DNA from: Methylotenera sp.
Lineage (GTDB): Bacteria > Pseudomonadota > Gammaproteobacteria > Burkholderiales > Methylophilaceae
Direction of reading: 5' to 3'
DNA: 33,229 nucleotides
Assembly: GCA_028688575.1 (NCBI GenBank)
Contig: JAQTXW010000025.1
Coordinates: 1-33,229 of the forward strand
Shown in pieces: positions 1 through 10,680 of this stretch (the first letter of the stretch is position 1; every line of letters begins with the position of its first letter). Below the pieces are notes generated by a model. It made no database searches. It saw only the letters and a list, made by a program, of their open reading frames with translations, and had not been told where the DNA came from. Made by a program: the position numbers and the translations under genes.

Positions 1-78
1 CTTTAAAATTAAAAAACCTTTGAAATACCCCCAGTCTTCACTCATCGTTTAACCATTAATTAAATCACTCAACGCGCA

Positions 79-903
79 ATGTTAAAAACCCGAATAATTA
101 CAGCCAGCTTGTTAGTGACAGGGCTGGTCATCACTTTGTTTTCCGTTAGTCATGCGGTTTGGTCTTTTTTGACATTGCTTGTTATTTTGCTTGCATCCTC
201 AGAATGGGCAAGTTTAATCAAGTTAAGTCGTCCGCAAACAATCTCGCTCATTACGACCATATTGCTTGTGGGCGTTTTTCTACAACTCATGCCGCACACT
301 GCTTTAGCTGATTATCAGTCTGTGCTGACGCTGGCATTTTTGGGGTTGGCAGCTTTTTTCTGGTTACTGCTCGCACCTTTATGGCTAAAAAATCGCCGTA
401 CATGTGAGCATGCTTTGTTCATGGCGGCATTAGGTGTTGTGCTATTGATTGCTACATGGCTGGGCGTAGTTGGGCTGCGTGCGGAAAATGTTTGGCTGTT
501 GATAGCGGCTATTGCTACGGTTAGCCTGGCTGATAGCGCGGCTTATTTTTCTGGTAAGCGTTTTGGCCGACATAAACTTGCCCCAGAAATTAGCCCCGGA
601 AAGACCTGGGAAGGCGTTTTTGGGGCATTGCTGGCCGTTACAGTGTATGCCTTGTTGCTTTGCGTCATTTTTGCCATCAGCTTCTGGCTTGTGCCGTTGC
701 TGTGGTTAGTGGTGGTGCTCAGTGTGATGGGTGACTTGGTGGAATCCTTACTTAAACGTCAGGCTGGATTAAAAGATAGCGGCCATTTACTGCCAGGTCA
801 TGGCGGTATTCTAGACAGAATTGATGGCTTTATCCCGACGCTGCCGCTCATTTTACTGTGTACAAATTTTGAAATTTTGTCGAGGCTGCATATCAATGGC
901 TAG
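79..903 (+). CDS. cdsA: Phosphatidate cytidylyltransferase (CDP-diglyceride synthase)
   Basis: Integral inner-membrane enzyme that makes CDP-diacylglycerol from phosphatidic acid and CTP, the branch point to all phospholipids. The 274-residue protein is almost entirely hydrophobic, with about eight predicted membrane segments. The family signature is complete near the C-terminus: S223..K226-R227, K232-D233, then H241-G-G-I-L-D246-R-I-D249. The upstream ISPGKTWEG stretch (171-179) is also typical. Length matches the family. It is the first gene of the envelope cluster in this window; its stop overlaps or abuts the dxr start. In related genomes uppS lies upstream, but the 78 bases before this gene hold no recognisable coding sequence. 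Confidence 0.96.
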   Translation: MLKTRIITASLLVTGLVITLFSVSHAVWSFLTLLVILLASSEWASLIKLSRPQTISLITTILLVGVFLQLMPHTALADYQSVLTLAFLGLAAFFWLLLAPLWLKNRRTCEHALFMAALGVVLLIATWLGVVGLRAENVWLLIAAIATVSLADSAAYFSGKRFGRHKLAPEISPGKTWEGVFGALLAVTVYALLLCVIFAISFWLVPLLWLVVVLSVMGDLVESLLKRQAGLKDSGHLLPGHGGILDRIDGFIPTLPLILLCTNFEILSRLHING

Positions 904-2140
904 TGTGAAAAGTGATGATTTGCATCAGGCTGCGCAATCCATGCAGATTAAACAACAGAATGTGACGATATTAGGTGCTACGGGCACGATTGGTTTGCAA
1001 ACTTTGGATGTGATTGCCAGACACCCTGAGCGATTTTCTGTATTTGCATTAACTGCGAATTCCAAAGTTGAAAATCTGTTTGATTTGTGTGTGAAATATA
1101 CGCCGCGCTTTGCGGTGATGCTGCTTGAATCTGCTGCGGATGAATTAAGTGCCAGGCTAAAAGCTGCGGGCTTGGATACACAGGTGTTATTTGGGGAAGA
1201 GGCCTTGGTCGAGGTTGCAGCCCATCCCGAAGTGGATACAGTGATGGCGGCAATTGTAGGTGCTGCTGGCTTGCATTCAGCAATGGCGGCCGCACGCGCA
1301 GGCAAGCGTATTTTACTCGCTAATAAAGAAACATTAGTCATGGCAGGTAGCTTGTTTATGCAAGCGGTGGCGGAGGGGCGTGCGACCTTGCTCCCTATAG
1401 ACAGTGAACATAATGCAATCTTCCAAGTTATGCCGCAGACGCAAGGTAGACTGCTCGCTGATATGGGTGTGTCGCGCATATTGCTCACTGCGTCAGGTGG
1501 CCCGTTTCGCAATGCTACATTAGAAGAATTGAATCTTGTCACTAGAGCGCAGGCGCTTAATCACCCTAATTGGGTGATGGGGCCAAAAATTACCATTGAT
1601 TCAGCTACCATGATGAATAAAGGCTTGGAGGTGATTGAAGCACATTGGTTGTTTGATGCGTCTTCAGCACAAATCGAGGTGGTTGTGCATCCGCAAAGCG
1701 TTATTCACTCTATGGTTGAATATCATGACGGGAGTGTATTAGCGCAATTAGGTAATCCAGATATGCGTACACCGATTGCTTATGGTTTAGCTTACCCCGA
1801 CAGGTTGGAAAGTGGTGTGAGTCGTTTGGATTTTTTAAAGATGGGCCCGTTGGATTTTTCAGCGCCTGATTATGTCAGGTTTCCCTGTCTGCGCTTGGCA
1901 TATGAAGCGCTCGACAAGGGTGGTACAGCGCCTGCTGTTCTTAACGCTGCGAATGAGGTGGCAGTCGAGGCGTTTTTGGCAAATGAAATCAGGTTTATGG
2001 ACATTCCTGCAGTGATAGAGGCGGTACTTGCGACCTCTAATATTAATGCAGTCATCTCTATTGAGCAATTGGTGTCTGTGGACGCCAGTGCCAGAAAACA
2101 GGCAAAATCGATTATGTCAGTATTAAAGGGTGCTCATTAG
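896..2140 (+). CDS. dxr: 1-deoxy-D-xylulose 5-phosphate reductoisomerase
   Basis: Converts DXP to 2-C-methyl-D-erythritol 4-phosphate with NADPH, the first committed step of the non-mevalonate isoprenoid pathway. Seen: an N-terminal dinucleotide-binding loop GATGTIG (about 27-33), the [13 protein letters not shown] segment whose D169/E171 should bind the divalent metal, a TASGGPFR substrate loop, and the [19 protein letters not shown] region followed by [11 protein letters not shown]. Start choice: ATG at 896 overlaps cdsA by 8 bases and has GAGG ten bases upstream; an in-frame ATG at 941 gives 399 residues, closer to the 398 of E. coli, but has a poorer ribosome-binding site. The open frame extends upstream to 821 inside cdsA, which is not credible as coding. 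Product is certain; start is not. Confidence 0.95.
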   Translation: MASVKSDDLHQAAQSMQIKQQNVTILGATGTIGLQTLDVIARHPERFSVFALTANSKVENLFDLCVKYTPRFAVMLLESAADELSARLKAAGLDTQVLFGEEALVEVAAHPEVDTVMAAIVGAAGLHSAMAAARAGKRILLANKETLVMAGSLFMQAVAEGRATLLPIDSEHNAIFQVMPQTQGRLLADMGVSRILLTASGGPFRNATLEELNLVTRAQALNHPNWVMGPKITIDSATMMNKGLEVIEAHWLFDASSAQIEVVVHPQSVIHSMVEYHDGSVLAQLGNPDMRTPIAYGLAYPDRLESGVSRLDFLKMGPLDFSAPDYVRFPCLRLAYEALDKGGTAPAVLNAANEVAVEAFLANEIRFMDIPAVIEAVLATSNINAVISIEQLVSVDASARKQAKSIMSVLKGAH

Positions 2141-2187
2141 TGAAACATAAGTACATATCAACGCAGGAAATTGGAATTAGGCTTTAA

Positions 2188-3555
2188 ATGTTAACAATAT
2201 TGGCTTTTATCGTCACCATTGGCATTCTAGTGACTGTTCATGAGTATGGCCACTTCCAGATGGCGAGATGGTGTGGTGTGAAAGTGCTCAAATTCTCGAT
2301 AGGCTTTGGCAAGCCGTTGTGGTGTAAAAAATTCGGACGGGACCAAACGGAATTTGTGATTGCTGCCATTCCCTTAGGTGGCTATGTCAAAATGTTGGGC
2401 GAGGAATTATTGTCAGATGAGGCGGCACCCGAACATCATGATATGTCACGTGCCTTGAGTCGTCAGAGTGTCGGCAGACGTATAGCTATCGTATTGGCAG
2501 GCCCTTTTGCAAATTTATTATTGGCAATTCTTTTATATTGGGCCCTGTTTATGGCAGGAGTAGTAGGTTTAAAGCCTATACTAGGCGGTGTTGTCCCTGG
2601 TACGCCAGCCGCGTTGCTTGATATCCGATCAGGGGATATTATTCAAAAAATTAACGATCAGGATGTTACAAGCTGGCAGGATGTGCGTTGGCTGTTGCTA
2701 AAAGAATCGCTCAAACATACGCCAGCGCGCATGCAAGTTGCTGACGAGCAGGGCGAAGTTTATCAGCACTCACTGGATTTATCTGGCATTGATTATGATG
2801 ACACTGCTAAAGATATACTGCAAAAAATAGGTTTAATTGTTTATCAACCTAAAATAAGGCCAGTCATAGGTGAAGTGTCGCGTATGAGCCCTGCAGAAGA
2901 GGCCGGTATGAAAGTCGGAGATTTGATTTTAGCAGTAAATCAAAAACAGATTTCAGATTGGGAGGCATTTGTAAAAGAGATTCGTGCATATCCCGATGTG
3001 CTGGCCAATGTACTTGTGATGAGAGGTGAAGAGAAACTCACGTTATCAGTCAGGCCTCAGCTGATCAAAGAGGGCGGAGAAAGCATTGGCCGTGTCGGTG
3101 TTACATTTGATGCGTCACAGGCAGAATTTGATGCGCTTTGGGTCACGACACATTATTCAGCTTTTGGGGCACTTGTTAAAGCCGTTGATAAAACCTGGGA
3201 AACAGCAATATTCAGCTTGAAAATGATGTGGAATATGCTGTTGGGAAATGTGTCATGGAAAGGTATGAGTGGCCCAGTGACGATTGCCAGTTATGCGGGA
3301 CAAAGTGCTAATATGGGCATCAAAGTGTTTGTTGGATTTCTGGCACTCATCAGTATTAGCATAGGTGTGCTAAATCTATTGCCAATTCCCATTCTAGATG
3401 GCGGCCATTTCATGTATTATATGGTTGAATTTTTTACAGGTAGGCCTGTGTCAGAAAATGTGATGATTATAGGCCAGAAGTTAGGGTTGCTGTTGCTTGG
3501 TTTTATGATGGTTTTAGCACTATTTAATGATATCAACAGATTGATTACAGGCTGA
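2188..3555 (+). CDS. rseP: Site-2 intramembrane zinc metalloprotease RseP
   Basis: Inner-membrane site-2 protease; in E. coli it cuts RseA to release sigma-E and clears remnant signal peptides. The 455-residue protein has the zinc motif HEYGH (H18, E19, H22) in the first membrane segment and the second active-site motif with LDGGH (third zinc ligand D404) in a late segment. Two PDZ domains occupy roughly residues 120-310 between membrane segments (for example GGVVPGTPAALLDIRSGD and EVSRMSPAEEAGMKVGD). It lies 47 bases after dxr and 19 before bamA, the usual proteobacterial order, which links it to outer-membrane quality control. Confidence 0.96.
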   Translation: MLTILAFIVTIGILVTVHEYGHFQMARWCGVKVLKFSIGFGKPLWCKKFGRDQTEFVIAAIPLGGYVKMLGEELLSDEAAPEHHDMSRALSRQSVGRRIAIVLAGPFANLLLAILLYWALFMAGVVGLKPILGGVVPGTPAALLDIRSGDIIQKINDQDVTSWQDVRWLLLKESLKHTPARMQVADEQGEVYQHSLDLSGIDYDDTAKDILQKIGLIVYQPKIRPVIGEVSRMSPAEEAGMKVGDLILAVNQKQISDWEAFVKEIRAYPDVLANVLVMRGEEKLTLSVRPQLIKEGGESIGRVGVTFDASQAEFDALWVTTHYSAFGALVKAVDKTWETAIFSLKMMWNMLLGNVSWKGMSGPVTIASYAGQSANMGIKVFVGFLALISISIGVLNLLPIPILDGGHFMYYMVEFFTGRPVSENVMIIGQKLGLLLLGFMMVLALFNDINRLITG

Positions 3556-3574
3556 TTGAAGGGCGATTCAAAAA

Positions 3575-5884
3575 TTGAAATTACCGAAGCTTAAGCTTAA
3601 CACGCTACTTTTTTTGGTTTCTGGTTTATACACCAGTTCGGCGATAGCACTTGAACCTTTTATCGTCAAGGATATTCGGGTAGAAGGCATTCAGCGCACC
3701 GAAGCGGGCACTGTATTTAGCCACCTGCCAGTAAGGGTAGGTGAGTGGATGGATGATGAGCAGGCCTCACTTGCTATTAAGTCGCTATATAAAACGGGTT
3801 TCTTCAAAGATGTGCGTATTGAGGCTGAGAATGATGTTTTAATTGTTACAGTACAAGAGCGTTCAGCGATTGCACTGATAGACTTTAGCGGCAATAAGTC
3901 ATTTCCTACCGATAAAATGAAAGAAGGCTTAAGGCAAATTGGTATTTCTGAAAGCCAGATATTCGACAAATCGCAGTTAGACCGTGCTGAACAGGAAATC
4001 AAACGCCAGTATTTGGCGCAAGGCAAATACGGTGCAACCGTAAAAACTGTAGTAACGCCTTTAGAGCGTAATCGCGTAGCGGTGCGATTTGAGATTGAAG
4101 AAGGTGCGGTTTCTAAAATACGGGATATCAATATTGTTGGCAATAAGGCATTTACACTGGAAGATTTGCGGGCAGAGTTCTTGTTAACCACACCTAACTG
4201 GATGAGTTGGTGGAATAAAGATGATCAGTATTCCAAGCAGAAATTAAATGCAGACTTGGAAACATTAAGATCCTTTTACATGAACCAAGGCTATCTTGAA
4301 TTTAACATCGACTCGACGCAAGTTTCAATTACGCCTGACAAAAAAGATATTTACATCACGATTAACATCACCGAGGGTGAGAAATATACCATTTCTGAAG
4401 TCAAGCTGGCTGGCGATACCATTGTACCTGAAGACGAACTGCGCGAGTTAATCCAGATTCAAACAGGTGACACCTTCAGCCGTGAAAAAGTGACACAAAC
4501 CAGCAAGGCCATCAGTGATCGCTTAAGTAATGACGGTTATGCGTTTTCCAACGTCAATCCTGTTCCTGAGATTAACAAGGAGCAGCATACAGCTTCTTTT
4601 ACATTCTTTGTTGACCCTGGTAAGCGTGTTTATGTGCGGCGCATCAATGTCGTGGGCAATATGCGTACACGTGATGAAGTGATCCGTCGTGAGGTACGTC
4701 AGCTAGAGTCCGCCTGGTATGCTTCTAACAAAATTAACCGCTCAAAAGAGCGCATTACGCGTACGGATTTCTTCTCGGATGTCAATGTGGAAACCCCCGC
4801 GGTAGCAGGCACTTCTGATCAGGTAGATTTAAATATCAGCGTGGTAGAAAAATCCACTGGCAGCGTTCAGTTTGGTGCAGGTTTATCTAGTAACGAAGGT
4901 GTGGTGTTCGGAATTACGGTGAATCAGAACAACTTTTTGGGTACGGGCAATCGCGTAAGTACTCAGATTAATACAGGTAAGGTCAATACTACATACTCAC
5001 TCTCATATACTGACCCGTACTTCACGCCGGATGGCGTGAGCCGTGGTATTGATTTATATCGTCGCGATGTCAACACCAGTTCGTTGAATATTGGTACGTT
5101 TAACACTTCATCCTGGGGCGGTGGGGTACGTTTTGGTGTGCCGTTGAATGAGCGTGACAGTCTTTCATTCGGTACAGCCATTGATTTTACTACGGTAGAT
5201 TTGTCTGCTGAAAGCCCACAACAATATCGAGATTTTTGCGGTAATACCAAAGGTTGCAGTAGTGATTCTGTTTCGTTAAATGCGGGTTGGGCGCATGACA
5301 CTAGGGACAGTATTTTATTTACAAGAAATGGCGTTTTGCAGAGATTGACAGGTGAAGTTACGTTACCTGTACTGGATCTGGAATACTACAAGATAGACTA
5401 TAAACATGCCTGGTTTAAAGAGGTTCACCCTGGCTTCACCTTGATGCTGAATGGTGAAATTGGTTATGCGGATAGTTACGGCAATAAAAAATTTCCGTTC
5501 TTTAAAAACTTTTATATGGGCGGTGTAAATTCGGTGCGCGGCTATGAAAATGGTTCTTTAGGCCCCAGAAGTGTTGATAGCGTGACTGGAGACGACTTTG
5601 CATTAGGTGGTACTAAACGTTTACTGGGCAACGCTGAATTGTTCTTGCCGATTCCTGGGTTAAAAGATTCCAAGCAATTCAGATTAAGCGCTTTTGTAGA
5701 TGCGGGCAATGTGTTTGGCAATGAGCAATCTTATGATTTTGGGGAGTTGCGCTACTCATCAGGTTTGGGTGTGACATGGATTTCGCCATTTGGACCTTTG
5801 AAACTGGTGTTCGCCAAACCTTTGAATAGCAAAACAGGCGATGATACACAAACCATACAGTTCCAGTTAGGGCAACAGTTCTAA
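3575..5884 (+). CDS. bamA: Outer-membrane protein assembly factor BamA
   Basis: Central beta-barrel of the BAM complex, which inserts outer-membrane proteins. The 769-residue protein begins with a signal peptide (likely cut after A25, before [13 protein letters not shown]), continues with five POTRA repeats to about residue 420, and ends in a 16-strand Omp85 barrel. The diagnostic VRGY motif is at 654-657, and the last residue is Phe, as expected for an outer-membrane barrel. The start is TTG; a GAAGGG Shine-Dalgarno at 3558-3563 supports it and the mature sequence aligns with the family from there. It is followed by skp, its periplasmic chaperone partner. Confidence 0.97.
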   Translation: MKLPKLKLNTLLFLVSGLYTSSAIALEPFIVKDIRVEGIQRTEAGTVFSHLPVRVGEWMDDEQASLAIKSLYKTGFFKDVRIEAENDVLIVTVQERSAIALIDFSGNKSFPTDKMKEGLRQIGISESQIFDKSQLDRAEQEIKRQYLAQGKYGATVKTVVTPLERNRVAVRFEIEEGAVSKIRDINIVGNKAFTLEDLRAEFLLTTPNWMSWWNKDDQYSKQKLNADLETLRSFYMNQGYLEFNIDSTQVSITPDKKDIYITINITEGEKYTISEVKLAGDTIVPEDELRELIQIQTGDTFSREKVTQTSKAISDRLSNDGYAFSNVNPVPEINKEQHTASFTFFVDPGKRVYVRRINVVGNMRTRDEVIRREVRQLESAWYASNKINRSKERITRTDFFSDVNVETPAVAGTSDQVDLNISVVEKSTGSVQFGAGLSSNEGVVFGITVNQNNFLGTGNRVSTQINTGKVNTTYSLSYTDPYFTPDGVSRGIDLYRRDVNTSSLNIGTFNTSSWGGGVRFGVPLNERDSLSFGTAIDFTTVDLSAESPQQYRDFCGNTKGCSSDSVSLNAGWAHDTRDSILFTRNGVLQRLTGEVTLPVLDLEYYKIDYKHAWFKEVHPGFTLMLNGEIGYADSYGNKKFPFFKNFYMGGVNSVRGYENGSLGPRSVDSVTGDDFALGGTKRLLGNAELFLPIPGLKDSKQFRLSAFVDAGNVFGNEQSYDFGELRYSSGLGVTWISPFGPLKLVFAKPLNSKTGDDTQTIQFQLGQQF

Positions 5885-5936
5885 TAAGGCTTGAGTCGTG
5901 TGATTTATCGCTTTTTGCATGAATGGATACATGCAG

Positions 5937-5970
5937 TTGTGGCATAATATACAGCTATAATATAGCGTCT
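5937..5970 (+). promoter_or_regulatory. Possible promoter for skp and the lpx genes
   Basis: A perfect TATAAT lies at 5956-5961, 25 bases before the skp TTG. No good -35 is present at 16-18 bases (TTGTGG at 5937 is only 13 away), so this may be a weak or activator-dependent promoter, or just AT-rich leader. A sigma-E type element, as in E. coli at this locus, is not obvious by eye. Confidence 0.25.
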
Positions 5971-5985
5971 TCTAGGAGAATTTAA

Positions 5986-6489
5986 TTGCGTAATTTAGTA
6001 AAAAGTGTGACATTCGCGGCGTTATTAGCCTTTGCAGTTACTGCTCAGGCAGCTGAGTTGAAAGTGGGCTATGTGCAGGTGGATAAGATTTTGCAGGATG
6101 CTCCTCAAACTGCTGAGAGTGGCAAAAAGCTGGAGCGTGAGTTCAGCCCTCGCTCGCAAGAGCTTGATCGCATGGCAAAACAGATCAAAGATTTAGAAAC
6201 GGCTTTAGATAAAGATGCACTGACTTTATCTGAAACAGAACGCCGTAATAAGGAGCGCGATGCTCAAAATCTTAAAATTGAGTTTCAGCGTAAGCAGCGT
6301 GAATTGCGTGAAGATATTAATCTGCGTAAGAATGAAGAGCTAGGTACGCTTCAAGACCGTATCAATAAGGCGGTACAGACCGTTTCTGAAGCCGAAGGTT
6401 ATGACTTGGTTGTTTATAGTGGCGTGGCATATGCCAGTAAAAAAATTGATATCACGGATAAGGTACTTAAAGCATTAGGTAAGAAGTAA
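5986..6489 (+). CDS. skp: Periplasmic OMP chaperone Skp/OmpH family
   Basis: Periplasmic trimeric chaperone that holds unfolded outer-membrane proteins before BamA. The 167-residue precursor has a Sec signal peptide ending AQA (about residue 22), then a short beta segment starting ELKVGYVQVDKI and a long charged, coiled-coil tentacle region (about 45-130) rich in Lys, Glu and Arg, ending in a strand with DLVVYSGVAYASKKIDIT. This is the standard OmpH layout and length. The start is TTG, fixed by a strong TAGGAGAA site six bases upstream. Placed between bamA and lpxD as in other proteobacteria. Confidence 0.94.
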   Translation: MRNLVKSVTFAALLAFAVTAQAAELKVGYVQVDKILQDAPQTAESGKKLEREFSPRSQELDRMAKQIKDLETALDKDALTLSETERRNKERDAQNLKIEFQRKQRELREDINLRKNEELGTLQDRINKAVQTVSEAEGYDLVVYSGVAYASKKIDITDKVLKALGKK

Positions 6490-6521
6490 TCTGTATTTTT
6501 AATTAAGTCTGATTACTTTAG

Positions 6522-7568
6522 ATGTCAGTACAGTATACGTTAAATCAAATTGCAAGCGCACTTGGCGGAGTTGTTGAAGGTGATGGTGATGTAGTTATTC
6601 AGCGGGTTTCTTCTGTGAAGAATGCACAAGCTGGTGCGATTACATTCATTAACGACAGTAAATATCAGAAGGCCCTGGCAGTATGCGGTGCCAGTGCTGT
6701 GGTTTTGCGTGAAGAACATGCGCACTTAACAGCATTGCCTAAGCTATTGGTCAATAATCCCTATGCCTACTTTGCAAAAGTATCTGCTTATTTAAATCCG
6801 CCTGCGGCTGTTATCACGGGTGTGCATACCTCAGCAGTGGTGCATGAGAGTGCAAAAATCCCCGCCTCTTGTAGCATTGGGGCGCTCGCAATCATAGGTG
6901 CCAATGTGGTGCTGGGGGAAAATGTAGTCATAGGCAGCGCGTGTGTGATAGAGCAGGATGTCATCATCGGTGATGACTCACGCCTGGAGCCGCATGTGGT
7001 GATTAAACATCATTGTGAGATTGGGCGTCATTGTCATCTGTTTTCAGGTGCTGTGATTGGTTCTGATGGATTCGGTTACGCTGAAGAGTCAGGAAAGTGG
7101 CTTAAAATTCCTCAAGTAGGCCGTGTGATATTGCATGATGATGTAGATGTGGGCGCCAATACCACCATAGACCGTGGTGCAATCGACGACACCATCATTG
7201 AGCAGGGTGTTAAATTGGATAACTTAGTGCAAATTGGGCACAATTGCATTATTGGTGCACATACCGTTATTGCCGGGTGCGTAGGTGTGGCAGGCAGCGC
7301 TGTGATAGGCAAGCGCTGCAGAGTTGGCGGCGCGGCGATGATCCTTGGGCATTTGGAAATTGCAGATCATGTGACCGTTTCACCAGGGTCAATGATTACA
7401 CGCTCTTTAACGGTAGCGGATACTTATACAGCACTCATGCCATTCCAGACACACAAGGCCTGGCTTTCGACTGCGGCTAAAATTCGTCATCTGGATGATT
7501 ATGCAGATAGAATTAAGCTGCTTGAACTAGAGTTAGCGACTATAAAAGCAGCACAAAAAATAACGTAG
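6522..7568 (+). CDS. lpxD: UDP-3-O-(3-hydroxyacyl)glucosamine N-acyltransferase
   Basis: Third enzyme of lipid A synthesis: transfers R-3-hydroxyacyl from ACP to the 2-amine of UDP-3-O-acylglucosamine. The 348-residue protein has the N-terminal uridine-binding domain (about 1-100), a run of hexapeptide repeats forming a left-handed beta helix (about 105-310), and a C-terminal helix. The catalytic His is in [11 protein letters not shown] (H240; E. coli H239). [10 protein letters not shown] is the usual LpxD insert. It follows skp by 32 bases. The acyl chain length cannot be read from sequence by eye. Confidence 0.96.
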   Translation: MSVQYTLNQIASALGGVVEGDGDVVIQRVSSVKNAQAGAITFINDSKYQKALAVCGASAVVLREEHAHLTALPKLLVNNPYAYFAKVSAYLNPPAAVITGVHTSAVVHESAKIPASCSIGALAIIGANVVLGENVVIGSACVIEQDVIIGDDSRLEPHVVIKHHCEIGRHCHLFSGAVIGSDGFGYAEESGKWLKIPQVGRVILHDDVDVGANTTIDRGAIDDTIIEQGVKLDNLVQIGHNCIIGAHTVIAGCVGVAGSAVIGKRCRVGGAAMILGHLEIADHVTVSPGSMITRSLTVADTYTALMPFQTHKAWLSTAAKIRHLDDYADRIKLLELELATIKAAQKIT

Positions 7569-7623
7569 TACAGAAAGACTAACGTAAGTAAGTATTTTAA
7601 ATAATTAGCAAGCCGAGATTAAT

Positions 7624-8091
7624 ATGACAAATAACACGTCCACTACAGCAATGGATATTCATGAAATTCTGGATCATTTACCGCATCGATATCCTTTTGT
7701 GCTGGTAGATAGAGTGATTTCTATGGAGCTCGGTAAAGAGATTACGGCAATCAAGAATGTCAGTGTGAATGAGCCGTATTTTCCAGGACATTTTCCCTAC
7801 CACCCTGTAATGCCTGGGGTGTTGATAGTGGAAGCGATGGCGCAGGCAGCTGCCATTTTATCTTTCAAAACGATGGACACTAAACCCACGGATGATTCTG
7901 TTTATTATTTTGCAGGGATTGACAGTGCGCGTTTCAAAAAACCAGTGTCACCAGGGGACCAGATTGTACTCAACGTTAAGATCGACCGTATTCTAAAGGG
8001 TATTTGGAAATACTCAGGTGTTGCGACAGTGGATGGAACTGTAGTGGCTGAAGCACAGATGATGTGTATATTGAAAGCAATTGAAAAGTAA
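7624..8091 (+). CDS. fabZ: 3-hydroxyacyl-ACP dehydratase FabZ
   Basis: Dehydrates R-3-hydroxyacyl-ACP to trans-2-enoyl-ACP in fatty-acid elongation, competing with LpxA and LpxD for the same substrate. Hot-dog fold protein of 155 residues. Catalytic His56 is in [15 protein letters not shown] and Glu70 in VEAMAQ. The substrate-binding N-terminal [12 protein letters not shown] is present. ATG at 7624 is chosen; a second in-frame ATG at 7651 would give 146 residues and begins right at the conserved DIHEIL, so the start could be there. Lies between lpxD and lpxA as in most proteobacteria. Confidence 0.96.
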   Translation: MTNNTSTTAMDIHEILDHLPHRYPFVLVDRVISMELGKEITAIKNVSVNEPYFPGHFPYHPVMPGVLIVEAMAQAAAILSFKTMDTKPTDDSVYYFAGIDSARFKKPVSPGDQIVLNVKIDRILKGIWKYSGVATVDGTVVAEAQMMCILKAIEK

Positions 8092-8111
8092 TTTAATGAT
8101 AGCTTTTGCAA

Positions 8112-8137
8112 TCAAGTAAAGTGATTAAGTAAAGTTC
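8112..8137 (+). repeat. Tandem 13-base degenerate repeat before lpxA
   Basis: Two units (8112-8124 and 8125-8137) share the core AAGTAAAGT and agree at 10 of 13 positions. The second ends directly at the lpxA ATG. Confidence 0.7.
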
Positions 8138-8914
8138 ATGCAGCCAGCAAAAATACATCCAACCGCCATTATAGATACAAGTGCTGAATTAGACTCCAGT
8201 GTTGAAGTCGGCGCATATTCGGTTATTGGTCCGAATGTCAAAATTGATGCTGGCACACGTGTTGCCAGCCATGTTACGATTAATGGCCCTACAATTATTG
8301 GTCAACATAATCAGATATTCCAGTTTTCTTCTTTAGGTGAAGTGCCTCAGGATAAGAAATACAAAGGCGAGCCTACACTATTAGAGATAGGCAATAATAA
8401 TACGATTCGTGAATTCTGCACTTTTAATCGCGGTACGGTTCAGGATAAAGGTACCACTAAAATTGGCAACGATAATTGGATTATGGCCTATGTGCACATT
8501 GCACATGATTGTGAAATCGGTAACCATACCATTTTCGCCAATAACTCTTCGCTGGCAGGGCATGTGGATGTGCATGATTATGCGATTTTAGGTGGTTTTA
8601 CCTTGATCCACCAATTTTGCAAGATTGGGTCGCATGTCATTACCGCGGTGGGTTCTGTCGTATTTAAGGATATTCCGCCTTATGTGACGGCTGCAGGTTA
8701 CGATGCTAAACCACATGGCATCAACGCAGAAGGTTTGAAGCGCAGGGGTTTTTCTGCGGAGAGCATTCTGCAAATCAAGCGCGCCTATAAAACCCTCTAC
8801 CGTAAAGGTTTGACATTAGATGAGTCTAAGGCCGAACTTGCAAGCATAGCTACACCTGAAATTAATTTACTGACGGATTTTCTAAACATCTCTACCCGCG
8901 GCATTGTCCGTTAA
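8138..8914 (+). CDS. lpxA: UDP-N-acetylglucosamine acyltransferase
   Basis: First enzyme of lipid A synthesis: moves an R-3-hydroxyacyl chain from ACP to the 3-OH of UDP-GlcNAc. The 258-residue protein is a hexapeptide-repeat beta helix (about 5-185) plus a C-terminal helical domain. The catalytic His is in [11 protein letters not shown] (H123; E. coli H125). [15 protein letters not shown] in the C-terminal part is typical. Start ATG at 8138 has no clean Shine-Dalgarno; instead it is preceded by two near-identical 13-base units (see findings). Eight bases separate it from lpxB. Confidence 0.96.
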   Translation: MQPAKIHPTAIIDTSAELDSSVEVGAYSVIGPNVKIDAGTRVASHVTINGPTIIGQHNQIFQFSSLGEVPQDKKYKGEPTLLEIGNNNTIREFCTFNRGTVQDKGTTKIGNDNWIMAYVHIAHDCEIGNHTIFANNSSLAGHVDVHDYAILGGFTLIHQFCKIGSHVITAVGSVVFKDIPPYVTAAGYDAKPHGINAEGLKRRGFSAESILQIKRAYKTLYRKGLTLDESKAELASIATPEINLLTDFLNISTRGIVR

Positions 8915-8922
8915 TTTTCTCC

Positions 8923-10059
8923 ATGACGACTAGAATTGCAATTGTTGCAGGCGAGGCCTCAGGTGACTTGTTGGGTGCTCATTTGGTGGAGGCTTTAAAG
9001 CAACACCGACCCGATATTGAGTTTTTAGGGATTGCTGGCCCTAAAATGATTAGCCTAGGTGTCAAGTCCTTGTATCCCATCGAGCGTTTATCTGTGCGTG
9101 GTTATATTGAGGTGATTAAGCATCTCTGGGGGTTATTGAAGCTACGCCGAAACTTATTAAAACACCTTCTGAATAATCCACCTGACCTGTTTATTGGCGT
9201 AGATGCGCCAGATTTTAATTTCTGGTTAGAAAAAAAACTAAAGAATAAAGGCATTAAAACTATTCATTACGTCAGTCCTTCGGTTTGGGCGTGGCGTGAA
9301 AATCGCATCAAGCACATTAAAAAATCAGTGACAGAAATTCTGGCACTGTTTCCTTTTGAGCCAGCGTTATACCAAAAGGCCAATGTGCCCGTCACTTATG
9401 TGGGACATCCGCTGGCTGATATTTTGCCTTTAGTACCTGATGTTGCAGGTGCGCGTGAGCTATTAAAACTTGATAATGAAGCACTGGTTGTTGCAATGTT
9501 GCCAGGCAGCCGGCAAAGTGAAGTTGCGCAGCATGCTGAGCTGTTTGTTCAGGTTGCCAAGAAAATATATGCCCAAGCGCCGCATGCGATATTCCTAGTG
9601 CCGCTCATTACTCGTGAAACACGTAAGATTTTTGAGCAGGCAATTTTTAAAGAAGCTGAACATTTGCCTATGCAGTTATTGTTTGGGCATGCACACGATG
9701 CAATGGAGGCGGCAGATGTGGTCGTGGTGGCTTCTGGTACAGCAACATTGGAGGCTGCTTTACTGAAAAAACCCATGGTGATTACTTACCGTATGTCAAA
9801 ACTCAGCTGGCAGATACTCAAACGCATGCGCTTGCAGCCTTATGTCGGATTACCTAATATTTTAGCTGAAAAGTTTATCGTGCCAGAATTGTTACAGAAT
9901 GATGCAACGCCTGAAAAAATTTCAGAAGCCGTGTTTTCCATGCTTCATGATAAAGCGAGGCTGGCTAGTATTGAAGAAGAGTTTATAAATATTCATCATG
10001 CCTTGCGCCAGAATACGGCTCAAAAAGCCGCTGCTGCCGTGCTTGCTCATTTGACATGA
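8923..10059 (+). CDS. lpxB: Lipid A disaccharide synthase
   Basis: GT19 glycosyltransferase joining UDP-2,3-diacylglucosamine and lipid X into the lipid A disaccharide, at the inner face of the inner membrane. The 378-residue protein starts with the characteristic [17 protein letters not shown], has [14 protein letters not shown] and [14 protein letters not shown] in the N-terminal Rossmann half, and LPGSRQSEV plus [18 protein letters not shown] in the donor-binding C-terminal half. Its TGA overlaps the rnhB ATG (ATGA), so the two are translationally coupled. Confidence 0.97.
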   Translation: MTTRIAIVAGEASGDLLGAHLVEALKQHRPDIEFLGIAGPKMISLGVKSLYPIERLSVRGYIEVIKHLWGLLKLRRNLLKHLLNNPPDLFIGVDAPDFNFWLEKKLKNKGIKTIHYVSPSVWAWRENRIKHIKKSVTEILALFPFEPALYQKANVPVTYVGHPLADILPLVPDVAGARELLKLDNEALVVAMLPGSRQSEVAQHAELFVQVAKKIYAQAPHAIFLVPLITRETRKIFEQAIFKEAEHLPMQLLFGHAHDAMEAADVVVVASGTATLEAALLKKPMVITYRMSKLSWQILKRMRLQPYVGLPNILAEKFIVPELLQNDATPEKISEAVFSMLHDKARLASIEEEFINIHHALRQNTAQKAAAAVLAHLT

Positions 10060-10640
10060 TTGATCCAATGTTGATTTGTGGTGTAGATGAGGCAGGGCGT
10101 GGGCCTTTGGCAGGCGCAGTCTTTGCAGCTGCGGTGATTCTGGATGCTAATCGTCCAATTGTCGGCTTGGCTGATTCAAAAAAACTGACTGAGAAAAAAC
10201 GTGATTTTTTAGCATTGGAAATCAAAGAAAAGGCGCTGGCTTGGGCAATAGCCAGTTGCAGTGCACAGGAGATTGATAAGATTAATATTCTGCAGGCGAG
10301 TTTGTTAGCCATGAAGCGTGCTGTTGAGCAGCTTCATGTGACACCTCAATTGGTGCAGGTGGATGGCAATAAATGCCCCGATATTCACCTGCCTTGCGAG
10401 GCAATCGTGAAAGGGGACAGTAAGGTGCAAGCGATTTCAGCGGCGTCAATTTTGGCTAAAACAGCGCGTGATGCAGCCTTGTATACTCTAGATAAGCAGT
10501 ATCCAATTTATGGCTTTGCTAAGCATAAAGGCTACCCAACTGCTGCACATATGCAGGCACTCACTGAGCATGGTGTTTGTCCTGAGCACCGTATGAGTTA
10601 TGCGCCAGTGCGTAATTTAGTGTTGCATAGTCTGGGTTAA
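10056..10640 (+). CDS. rnhB: Ribonuclease HII
   Basis: Removes RNA from RNA-DNA hybrids and starts ribonucleotide excision repair. 194 residues. Active-site acidic residues are visible as D11-E12 in [14 protein letters not shown]103 in VQVDGNKCP and D121 in [17 protein letters not shown]. The ATGA overlap with lpxB fixes the start; a second ATG at residue 5 is possible. It ends the plus-strand cluster and faces a convergent minus-strand gene 40 bases away; I see no convincing terminator hairpin in that gap. Confidence 0.96.
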   Translation: MIDPMLICGVDEAGRGPLAGAVFAAAVILDANRPIVGLADSKKLTEKKRDFLALEIKEKALAWAIASCSAQEIDKINILQASLLAMKRAVEQLHVTPQLVQVDGNKCPDIHLPCEAIVKGDSKVQAISAASILAKTARDAALYTLDKQYPIYGFAKHKGYPTAAHMQALTEHGVCPEHRMSYAPVRNLVLHSLG

Positions 10641-10680
10641 CTAAAACTTACCAATTCGCATCCCCGCATAAAACTTGGGT

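Noticed and set aside
1-78. Possible C-terminus of uppS before cdsA
   Set aside because: One frame stays open from the edge to a TAA at 50-52, but its 16 residues do not look like the UppS C-terminus, so it is not called.
821-895. Upstream extension of the dxr frame into cdsA
   Set aside because: The extra residues come from out-of-frame cdsA sequence and do not resemble a DXR N-terminus.
925-1542. A 205-codon open frame antisense to dxr
   Set aside because: Lies wholly within a well-conserved gene on the opposite strand; composition is that of a reversed coding strand and it matches no family I know.
3691-4191. A 166-codon open frame antisense to bamA
   Set aside because: Shadow of the POTRA-coding region; low-complexity Ser/Leu-rich translation with no domain.
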